A stretch of DNA of 64,000 nucleotides. It comes from Phymorhynchus buccinoides (lineage: Eukaryota; Mollusca; Gastropoda; Neogastropoda; Raphitomidae). The notes beneath the pieces were generated by a model. It was not told where the DNA came from, did no database searches, and worked only from the letters and a program-made list of their open reading frames with translations. Of the stretch, positions 31,680-39,587 are shown one piece after another. Both the position numbers and the translations under genes were made by a program. The stretch is from contig CM065699.1 in NCBI GenBank assembly GCA_017654935.2, forward strand, positions 21,596,110 through 21,660,109. The letters run 5' to 3'. Position 1 is the stretch's first letter; each line of letters starts with the position of its first letter.

Positions 31680-34390
31680 AGCAAGACAAGTAGTTTGGAA
31701 ATCAATTAGTTAAAGGGCTGATGTGGCAGGTTCCTGTCTTGTATTAAGTTGTAATCTCTAGAACTCATTTTCAATTTAAAATTTTAAGCAATTATCAACC
31801 ACTGTCTCGTTAACAACTGAACAAGAGCCTTGAAACTTAATGAAAGTATTCCATTCACACTTGTAGAAAATGAAGAACCTCAACAAGCCTTTAGAAGGCC
31901 TTCTGGCTTCATTGAGGGAACTCCTTTGTATGCATATGTTTATCTTTGTCAGTAATCTCCCCCATGTTTTTTTCTAACTTGATCAAACCCTTTCGCAGCC
32001 AGGCATGATTTTTCAGCCAAAAATTTATGTCAAACTGATCTTGGTAAAGAAACGTTTGTGTGTGCAAAATTGTGAATCCCCCTATGACATGTATCAAATA
32101 AAGCCTTTCGTTATCTCCCAAAATTAACAACCTAAGGTCATTGGATAACACTAACAGATCCTAATTTCATGCCGTTTACTTTAGTGGCATGGGTGTTATA
32201 CTGGTGTGTTGCAGAAATGCGACATTGGCAGCAAAAGGGTTTAGTCAAAAATTACCGGTAAACATACCGTAAAAACTGGACTATAAGACGCACCTCAGTG
32301 TATATAAGCCGCATCCCTTAACCCTTTCACCGCCAAAGTGGCATTTTAGCATCACACTTCACAGTGATTTAACACCCATGTCACTAAAAGGCATCAAATT
32401 GGGGTCCATTATACAAAGATCCTACTGTCTTAGTTTGGGGAAGTAAGGATAGACCTTATTTTATACATGTCACAGAAGAATCCCCAATACTACAGATGGA
32501 TTTTGTTCTCTACCCAGGTAAAATTAATGGACATTTTTGGCTGAAATATGGCTGGCGGTGAAAGGGTTAAATTGACAAAATATTAGGAATTTATTCGCAT
32601 ATAAGCTGCACCAGTTTATAAGCCGCAGAGAAAATTGTATGTGCACAAAGCAATACAAATATAGAAATGTTCCTATCAGAACATGAGTATTTAATGTTCT
32701 CAGACTCTTTAAACATGAGATTTGAATCTATTGATTACCAAAACCAGTTTTGAATCTCTAAAGAAGCTCAAAATAGGCTGAAGAATGTGGCCAGAAACAG
32801 ATTTAATCATATTGATAAATGTAGAATGAAAACACAACAAAAGATAAGCCGCATCAGTCTATAAGCCGCATGGGTCAAAGTTGAGGGGAAAAGTAGTCCG
32901 CATTTTACGGTACTCAAAATTATTAGTAAGTTGGTTTAGGTACTCACTTACTGGTTATGACACTCCCTAAATACCTTCCTGTTTCAGGCACGTGTATCGC
33001 TACCATGCGGTGGTGCTGAGGGCCCGGTTTGATGAGAACATCAATGAAGTGGACATGAGGGTGGCCAAGAAGCTGCTGATGGACGGGGAGAGGGAGCTCT
33101 TCCTCAAACAACATCCCCAGCCAGTCAAATGTAATTACCGTATTTTTCTGACTAAGGTGCACCTTTGTATAAAACGCACACCCCAAATTTCAGATTTTGT
33201 TATTATATTTTCTTACTATTTGATTAGTCACATTATAAGGCGCAGGGGTCTGAGTCTGGGGGAAAAGTATCGCCTTATAGTCGTAAGTCCAAAAAATACG
33301 GAATAGGCTTTTTTACTTGCTATTTTGTCTGTTTTCCCTTCATTTTTCATCATGAGTCACATTACAATTAACCTTTGCCGGACTTCTGGGGTCGCCCACG
33401 ACCCCTTGACACACAAAACATGTTATATCTCTAAAACTATTTAAGCAATCTTCATGAAATTTCATGACTTTGTCAAAAACGTAAATGGCTTTAAGTGTGT
33501 TAAATTTTATTAATGTGTATAAAATATAAATGACGTAATATGACGCGTAATTTTGATATACCTGTCCGGATGACAAGGGTTTCCCACGACCCCTACTTTA
33601 AAGAGCACTGCAGTGCATTGAGTAGAGGTCGTGGGAGACCCCCGCCATCTGGACAGGGATAAACACATGGTGCCTCTTTGACAAGTAGGGGTCGTGGGAG
33701 ACCCCCGCCATCCGGACAGGGATAAACACCTCGGAATTTGCTCTTTGCTGAGTAGGGGGTCGTGGAAGACCCCCGCCATCGTGTCCGTGTAGTCAAAAGC
33801 ATGATCCGGTAAAGGTTAAGAAACCCCAAATCCAGTTTTATTCTGCCCTTCTGAATCTGATTCAGTTACATTGAAGGAGCTTATGAAGGCTCAATGAAAT
33901 AGGAAAGCGCAACGAGAGTTAAAATTTTATCTCTTGATGGTATGACAGTCCACCCCCTCCCGCCACCTCATGGGATTAAGTAATGTGAATGTGACAAAGA
34001 GTGCCAACATTAGGTTAGAACCAGAAAAAGCATAGCTAATTTAACTAAGCAGACAGGGACGGTATTCATGTCGAGATAGCATGAGACTTAGCATGATGCT
34101 AACTTAGAAGCTCTTCCAATGTCCTATAGGATTTAATAGGACTTTTGGAAGAGCTTCTAAGTTAGCATCATGCTAAGTCTCATGCTATCTCGACATGAAT
34201 ACCGTCCCAGGTCAGTAATTGTACTCCATCTTCTTTGATGAATAAACATTGACAGGACATTTTTAGCTGGACTTGGCTGAGAGTGAGACTGTTAATGAAT
34301 AATTAAATAGAGTGGAAAAAGAATTGTGAGGTGATACTGATAAAAAAAAGTTTGGAAATGAATTATACAGTGGAACCTCCCTTGTAACCC

Positions 34391-34426
<36 letters not shown>

Positions 34427-36281
34427 CACTTAAGGCCTACTTCTATGAGACATTGCCCTACTTTGTAAGCATTAAAATTACCTCCCTTATATAACTCCCT
34501 CCCACTTAAGACCTAATTGTGGATGATTTTGCAAGGTCATAAAAGGGAGGTTCCACTGTATCATGTAGATAATGTCATTTCTGCATGATCCTGCTATGGG
34601 TAAATCAACGCCAATGACTATCAAAACCAGGGCCTGTATTCACATTGAGATAATATGAGACATGAGACATGATATCTTAGAAGTCCTTCTAAAAACATAT
34701 CAAATCATACTACTTTTAGGACTTCTAAGATATCATGATGATAAGTCTTATACTATCTCAATGTGAATACAGGCCCTTGGCAAGCTTTTTGATAGAATGG
34801 AGTTAGTGCAGGTCTCCATCTTGTAAGCTTACTTCTCTTTCTTTTAAAGATATATAGGATTAGGAGCATTAAATGTGCCTTTTTTTAAATGAAAGCAGAA
34901 ATGTGTGTGGAACTTCAGGAAGTGGGCAACTGGTTGAAGGAAAAGAAAACAACATTTAAGACTTGGAATGCCATCTACTCTTCAAGATTTTGGTTAAAAT
35001 ATTTTCTTGGACTTGGACAGATTCTGATATTCGTTTGATAGAAACGTGTAGTATTGTGCCTGTGATTGAAGTGAACATTTCTTGGATGAAGTTTTGTTCA
35101 TTATGTAACATGGATTTTCTGTACATTTTCCACAGTTCCCAATTCTCCAGGAGGTGTTGCATACAACAGAGAGCCACACGTTCCAGACTGGGTAGGTTCA
35201 CTAATGCTATGATTATTTTCTCCTCCATTGACTGCATACTTTATAAAAATAATTTGTTGATGTGCAAGCCAAATGCTGGCAGTAGCAGTCATTGCATATA
35301 CTCACAGGTGCATGCTCACACACAAATGACACATGCACGCTGGCATGCACACAAAAACTACAGTAGCTGGAAAATAGTATCTACAGGTGAACTTTTTAAA
35401 CCTATTGCCAGCTGCTCTGGTGTCTTACTATCAATGTTTGTTTTTCACTTTTTGTATACATTTTTGTTAACTGTGTGTGTTTTAGTACTCCTAGTTATAG
35501 AACAGGGGGTGCATTGCAACTGTAATGAGGGCCTGTGACTTTGTCTATCTGTGTCTTTGACCCATGTCTTAGACTATAAAAAAATATGTATGTTTATGAA
35601 CAATATTTCTTCCATCTTCTTCAGTCTTAAGTAGTGAATCAATAACATTGAGAATTGTCCCCAATGGCCCTTCGATGGTGCCCATCAAGTCAGTTTACCC
35701 AAGTGACAACCCATGAATATAAATTCTTAATAAAAAAAACTGTGTCACTTAAGTTGTACAAAGTTTCTTGGTATTTGGAATGAGCAGCGTGGGAGCAACA
35801 CTGCTGTATGGCCCAGCAAAAAAAAGAAAGAAAAAAAGTTGTACAAAGTTTCAATTAAAAAAAATCTTCAAAATGGAAAGAGTTCTTTAGGCCTCTTCAA
35901 GTTCAAGTCTTGTGCTCAGGCTAGTACACAGTAGTAGGAATACTTTACAACAAAATTTGATAATTTTGTATAAACTTGTTATGTTTGACTTAAGTTAATC
36001 AGTTAATCAAATGTTTTGTCTTGATTTTTTAAAGAATCGGACAGTTCTTAGACTAGTAACTTAATTTTAGTAAAACTATCGTTAACTGAAATATTTATGT
36101 ACCCATATCTAATTTGTACTTTTAACTTTTTTTCTTTCCTGTGCAGATACTGGATGTTTGGCACCCCCTTGAGAAGGCACAGTATCCAGAGTACTTTGCT
36201 CGTAGAGAAGTACGGAAACGCGAGTTCATCGAGCAATGGGAAAAGAAATACGGCAAACCAGATCTTGACGCAGATCACTGA
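25006..36281 (+). CDS. NDUFB9: NADH dehydrogenase 1 beta subcomplex subunit 9
   Basis: NDUFB9 (B22) is an accessory subunit of mitochondrial respiratory complex I and belongs to the LYR family. Exons: 25006-25106, 32988-33130, 35136-35191 and 36147-36281 (TGA), all GT-AG and in phase, 144 aa. Residues 16-22 (RRLYKEA) form the LYR-type motif. Then come YRYHAVVLRARFDENINE (about 37-54), QHPQPVKFPNSPGG (about 75-88) and WHPLEKAQYPEYFARRE (about 105-121), all signature stretches of the family. It is shorter than human NDUFB9 (179 aa), mainly at the C-terminus. The ATG at 25006 was chosen because the LYR helix follows at the usual distance; an in-frame ATG at 24895 would add 37 residues unlike the family. 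Intron 1 (7.9 kb) carries LINE fragments. A MITE begins six bases into intron 2. Confidence 0.95.
26439..27400 (-). mobile_element. LINE RT/C-terminal fragment, frameshifted
   Basis: The minus strand encodes PQGTVLGPLLFLLFINDLP and ARLFADDYIVYR (RT motifs B and C, FADD intact), CTKYLGVDISNDLTWKTH, then, after a frameshift near 26,970-26,830, LSKLKWESLEARR and FPRTIPVWNSLP to a stop at 26,439. It is 5'-truncated, in NDUFB9 intron 1, antisense to the gene. Confidence 0.9.
28081..29713 (+). mobile_element. L2/Rex-like LINE, RT domain, degenerate
   Basis: Frame 1 (28,111-28,893) encodes VKKAAGPDALHGKLLKTCA, LNDYRPVALTSIVMKCFER, ILFIDFSSAFNTIQPH and STGAPQGTVLSPVLFTLY. It then reads KYSGHT where the catalytic K-F-A-D-D-T should be. 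A shifted frame (28,946 on) gives KTKEMLIDFRK and VSEYKYLGTILDDKLTFD, then another shift gives YERRTKHKARKI and RAQKSFIPRSIHLLNS. The 3' end reads ctccttgggagataataaag and ttgatttgatt. It is an inactive copy in NDUFB9 intron 1, sense. Confidence 0.92.
29750..30110. repeat. (CA)n-rich stretch
   Basis: Several (CA)n runs (29,759-29,772; 29,871-29,882; 29,895-29,918; 30,093-30,116) in AC-rich sequence. ORFs of His-Thr or Cys-Val here are artefacts. Confidence 0.85.
30249..30344. repeat. 96-bp hairpin with G/C-run arms
   Basis: The left arm acctgagagggggggg continuing caaccga and the right arm tcggttgccccccc continuing tctcaggt are perfect or near-perfect inverted repeats, with a loop of about 50 bp. 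It abuts the 3' end of the LINE at 30,452-31,327. Confidence 0.85.
30345..31327 (-). mobile_element. LINE ORF2 3' half, uninterrupted 291-codon frame
   Basis: The minus-strand frame 31,327-30,452 encodes CNIFADDTKVYNRSQN (RT motif C intact), WNLYFNAGKCKVMHAG, EEKDLGVIFDPKLKFDKHI, IRPHLEYGNIIWNPF, AIERVQRRATKLI and FFSNRVTQYWNNLP, then a stop. There are no frameshifts or stops across the RT thumb and C-terminal domain, so this 5'-truncated insert is young. It is closely related to the element at 60,650-62,243. It lies in NDUFB9 intron 1, antisense. Confidence 0.92.
31389..31570. mobile_element. pogo-like MITE (TA-cagtcgaccccc)
   Basis: Terminus cagtcgaccccctctttt then ggtcgtaaaagaggggggtc. 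It shares ctttctccgtcattcttgaa with positions 73-92. The right end is unclear. Confidence 0.45.
31616..31678. repeat. poly(G) tract
   Basis: About 60 bases of almost pure G interrupted by a few T and A, a strong G-quadruplex candidate. Exact length is unreliable in any assembly. Confidence 0.9.
31988..32239. mobile_element. TTAA MITE family A, degenerate copy 4
   Basis: Termini ccctttcgcagccaggc and attggcagcaaaaggg match family A with mismatches. The flanking TTAA is no longer intact. Confidence 0.65.
32265..32912. mobile_element. MITE family B (TACCGTA termini), with nested family A copy
   Basis: Left edge taccgtaaaaactggactat, right edge gtccgcattttacggta. The interior repeats 'ctataagccgca' phrases. 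A family A element (32,322-32,566) plus TTAA splits it. The rejoined host reads through smoothly. Confidence 0.75.
32322..32566. mobile_element. TTAA-flanked MITE, family A, copy 5
   Basis: CCCTTTCACCGCCAAAG and GGCTGGCGGTGAAAGGG termini, TTAA both sides, inserted inside a family B element. Confidence 0.88.
33136..33303. mobile_element. MITE family B at NDUFB9 splice donor
   Basis: Left terminus taccgtatttttctgact begins six bases after the exon 2 donor (33,131). The interior has ttataaggcgcaggggtctg, and the right edge is aaaaaatacgga. Same family as 50,353 and 58,127. Confidence 0.75.
33372..33815. mobile_element. TTAA-flanked MITE with internal GTCGTGGG repeats
   Basis: TTAA-CCTTTGCCGGA and TCCGGTAAAGG-TTAA borders. 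Inside are three tandem copies of gtcgtgggagacccccgcc plus gacagggataaacac, and near the left end the related ggggtcgcccacgacccc palindrome. Confidence 0.8.
34056..34208. mobile_element. fold-back MITE family E, copy 1
   Basis: Near-perfect palindrome: gggacggtattcatgtcgag and ctcgacatgaataccgtccc, with arms of about 67 bp including aagctcttccaa / ttggaagagctt. The loop is under 20 bp. Confidence 0.92.
34368..34558. mobile_element. TA-flanked pogo-like MITE with poly(C)
   Basis: CAGTGGAACCTCCCTTGTAA and AAAAGGGAGGTTCCACTG termini between TA dinucleotides. A poly(C) run of about 34 bases is at 34,389-34,423. Same family as 16,363-16,534. Confidence 0.82.
34629..34777. mobile_element. fold-back MITE family E, copy 2
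   Basis: Arms agggcctgtattcacattga and tcaatgtgaatacaggccct. The inner arm tcttagaagtccttctaaaa pairs with ttttaggacttctaaga. Related to 34,056-34,208. Confidence 0.9.
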
Positions 36282-36604
36282 GTTTGTTTCCCCTCTTTCC
36301 GTGTACTGTAGTTAGCTGGGTTTTATATTAGAATACCCCGTCATTTTTGTAAAGAGACCAGTCAACGAGTCAGTGAACAGTTTGTTTTGGATACAGAGTG
36401 AGAGTGAAACACTGATTACAGTGGTTTAATGTAAAGTCATGATCAGAGTACTAAGAATAGAACTTCTCAAATGTTTTACAAAAAGCTGTTCAAGGCTAGT
36501 TTTACTGTGAAAATAATTATTCTTAAAAGTAACCATTAATGATTAGTACTGAATTAGAGATTAAGTTGTTCGATTGCTGGTTGGTTTATAACTGTGTTGT
36601 GTGA

Positions 36605-36610
36605 AATAAA
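36605..36610 (+). terminator. candidate poly(A) signal of NDUFB9
   Basis: AATAAA 324 bp after the NDUFB9 stop codon, followed by A-rich then T-rich sequence. It is the first canonical signal in sense orientation that I found after the stop. Confidence 0.5.
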
Positions 36611-36756
36611 AAAGAAGAAAACTATTTCTTTGTTATTCCAGAAATGGGATGAATGTTTGTGGGTGCATTTGTTCGCATCAGAATGTGAAAAAAAGATGTT
36701 TGGGATAGAGGTAAAACAAAATAATTTCCCTGTGATTACAGTCAAACTTCTGTTAT

Positions 36757-37065
36757 GGTTGGTTGGCTTACCCTGGCTAAAAGACTCCAGGGATCATCCC
36801 AACAGCGAGAAGCACTTGAACACTAAGGTACAAATGCATCAGCTAGGGATGAGAACATTACGTGTGTGTGACCGTTTTTGATTACCCCGCCATGTGGGCA
36901 GCCACACTCCGTGTTCGGGGGATTTTAGACTGATGATGTTATGCTGGGAGCTTGTCATAGCTTAAGACAATCCCCGCACAACCATTCTGAGCATAACAAC
37001 ATTTTGATGTAGCCTTGGCGTTCTAGCTTATGTCAACTGGTCTGACACAGCCTCATGCCAAGGCA
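36757..37065 (+). mobile_element. family G repeat, copy 1
   Basis: Runs from ttggcttaccctggctaaaa to cctcatgccaaggc, with actccagggatcatcccaac, gggatgagaacattacgtg and tgtagccttggcgttctagc. Copies at 39,274, 57,745 and split around 60,650-62,243. Confidence 0.75.
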
Positions 37066-37111
37066 TACTTCTGTTATAAGACTCTCCGTTAAAAGACCTC
37101 CTCTCATTTAA

Positions 37112-37331
37112 CCCCTTGACTGCCAGAGAAAATTAAAGAAAAAATAATTGGGCAAATCATGCCATAAAAAAGACAACTGGTAGAGCCAATCTGGGAAAAC
37201 GGTCTGGGGATATGACTCTCTTGACTGTGTTAGAGCAAAAGCCAACATATCCGGGTTATTCCTCTTCATCTGATGACATCATCAGTGATGTCATCAGGTC
37301 AGTACGTGATACGTTGGTGGCAGTCAAGGGG
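37112..37331. mobile_element. TTAA-flanked MITE, family C, copy 1
   Basis: TTAA-CCCCTTGACTGCCAGAG and GTGGCAGTCAAGGGG-TTAA borders. A distinct interior (ctgatgacatcatcagtgat) separates it from family A. Confidence 0.85.
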
Positions 37332-37942
37332 TTAAGACTGATTTTTTGGGCACGGATGTAATGTATCCTACTATAACTTATGTTTAAAACTGACCTCCGT
37401 TACAAGACCCCTCCAAGTTAAGACCGATTTTTCCTGACTTTTTGGAAATCTTAAAATAGAGGTTTGACTGTATTTGTGCCTGCTTTTGATCATTGTACAG
37501 CTTTTAAATTGTATTTTAAGGAATCGTTCTGTACAGTGTACTGGATCAACGTGGAACAAGTTAGGCAGCCTTTTGCTAACACTCAGTCTGAGTGATATTA
37601 GCATCCAAAGTGGGAGTGGCACAGAGGTGACGCGTTCGCCTTGTAAGTTGTATACAATAACATGATGGATGCTCCTTCTTGCTGGATTTTTAAATTGCCT
37701 AGAGCTGGCGTCGCCGGATTATGAGAATTTGAGAAGCAACGGTTTTCTTACACACACACCACACACATGTACAATAAAAAGGGTCTATATAAGCATTTGC
37801 TATATTCAAAGGAATGTAGCACTAGTACTAGTCTAGAGGGGTGGGGAAAACCCCCAGTAAATGTGTGTGTGTGTGTGCTGCCCCAGCACTCAGCTGGGGC
37901 CACCCCTTTTGCAGGATTGTTGAAATTTCCCAGGAGCACCCA

Positions 37943-38282
37943 TGCAATAAACCCGAGTTCGAGCCTGGGTACATGGGGATTTTTCCTCTCACTCTGCACT
38001 AGGTCTGAACGTGGAGTCTTTCGGATGAGACAATAAACCAAGGTCCCGTGTGCCCATGCACTTAGCATACGTTAAACCCAGTGGCAACAAAAATGTCATT
38101 TGGTCAAAATGTATCCCCCCCCCCCCCCCTTCCTACCTCATCAGTTACACAAAAAGTGCATGGAAATAGAAAACATTCAAAAATGGGTGGCGTGCTCTCC
38201 AAGCTGCGACACACTCTCCAAGTGGGAGCAACCCGAATTTCAGACGCCTATGTGACTATAAAGTACCAAATACCATCTTTGT
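37943..38282 (+). mobile_element. SINE-like repeat, family H
   Basis: Contains a box-B-like cgagttcgagcctggg, then gtctttcggatgagacaata, cccgtgtgcccatgcactta, cagtggcaacaaaaatgtca, a poly(C) run, and a tail gtgggagcaacccgaatttc before actataaagtaccaaatac. It shares its tail with the SINE at 55,565. The middle domain resembles conserved SINE domains common in molluscs (inference). Confidence 0.7.
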
Positions 38283-38508
38283 CAATAAAAATCATAAAAA
38301 GCCTTGAAATAAAAATGCTGTTGTAGACCAAAGTTCTTGCCATGCTTGCCTTTTGTTGTCACTTGTGTGGTCCACTCAATGTCGTTTAAGCGCATTTTGA
38401 TCAAAGCCAACAGCACAACCTCACCCGTTCATGTCATAGTTGGATCTCTAGTAGTTCATGTCCTGCATATCATGTTCTAAATGACACATTCCACTGAACT
38501 CCCCAAAC

Positions 38509-38723
38509 CAGACCTGTTTACCCCCTACACAAGTCTTGAGTAGTCTGGATAGCTGAAATGAGTAGTTTTTATGCAAAATGTGTAGTTTTATTCATTAAAC
38601 CATCAAACAATGTTCACTAAAAATGAGTAGTAATCAAGAATTAAAGAGCATTAGTTTCAGTTTTGAAGAGTAGTAGAGGTCCAAAATGAGTAGAATGCTA
38701 CTCGAAAAGAGTAAACAGGTCTG
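38509..38723. mobile_element. hAT-like MITE
   Basis: Termini CAGACCTGTTTAC and GTAAACAGGTCTG, a 13-bp perfect inverted repeat. Repeated gagtag motifs inside resemble the agtagc motifs of 11,829-12,181. Confidence 0.75.
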
Positions 38724-38890
38724 GTAAACCAATGCAGTGTCTCCTTAGGAGGGCTGCCTCTTGATGTTCAAAGGACAGCTGGTTTCAGGACTATAACCTG
38801 ACAAACCCGGGTGTGACAGTACAGGAGATGGATTTAGAAAAGTGCACAATCAACACAACACACACACATATATGCAAACACACACTTTAA

Positions 38891-39116
38891 CCCTTTTGCC
38901 GCCAGCCATTATTCAGCCAAAAAAATACCATCAGACTTACCTGGGTAGAGAATAAAAAAGATCTGCAATATTGCGAATTCCTCTGTGACATGTATAACAT
39001 TAGGCCTATCCTTACCTCCCAAAATTTCGAAAAAAGGGTCTTCAGATAACAGGCTCTGATTGTAATGCCTTGTAGTGACATTGTGGTGCATAAATGCGAC
39101 ATTGGCGGTGAAAGGG
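38891..39116. mobile_element. TTAA-flanked MITE, family A, copy 6
   Basis: CCCTTTTGCCGCCAGCC and ATTGGCGGTGAAAGGG termini with TTAA both sides. Confidence 0.88.
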
Positions 39117-39273
39117 TTAAAAACAAAAACAAACAAAACATACAATGCCATGGGCATGTGGAAAAGAAAGAGCAAGACGGGACCAAAATTCAATATCAAA
39201 ATTTACTCATGAAATCAGCATACAGAACATAAAATTATAAAACATACTATCAAACAAGACAACACATTTGTTG

Positions 39274-39570
39274 TGGTTGACGTATCCTGGCTAAAAGACT
39301 CCAAGAATCATCCCAACAGCCGAAGCACTTGAACACTATGGTACAAAAGCATCAGCTAGGGATGAGAACATTACGCGTGTGACTGTTTTTGACAGCCACG
39401 CTCCGTCTTCGGGGGATTTTGGAGACTGATAATGTTATGCTAGGAGCTTGTCATGGCTAAAGACAATCCCTGCATAATTATGCATAGCTTAACAACATTT
39501 GGATGTAGCCTTGGTGTTCTAGCCTATGTCAATTGGTCTGATATAGCCTTAACTGTTTAAGCCAAGGCAA
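39274..39570 (+). mobile_element. family G repeat, copy 2
   Basis: Same landmarks as 36,757-37,065 (cctggctaaaagactcc, agggatgagaacattacg, tgtagccttggtgttctagc, gccaaggc). Its 3' edge lies about 18 bp from the zinc-finger gene stop codon. Confidence 0.75.
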
Positions 39571-39587
39571 CATAACTACCAGGTATT

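Larger units (their letters stand above)
36739..37470. mobile_element. TA-flanked pogo-like MITE carrying two nested elements
   Basis: Outer termini CAGTCAAACTTCTGTTAT and AATAGAGGTTTGACTG lie between TA dinucleotides. Inside are a family G repeat (36,757-37,065) and a TTAA element (37,112-37,331). Between and after them the text (ctccgttaaaagacctcc, tccgttacaagacccctcc) belongs to the host. Confidence 0.75.

Noticed and set aside
34963..35538. 191-aa plus-strand ORF over NDUFB9 exon 3
   Set aside because: A different frame from the exon; the NDUFB9 reading FPNSPGGVAYNREPHVPDW fits the family and splice phases.
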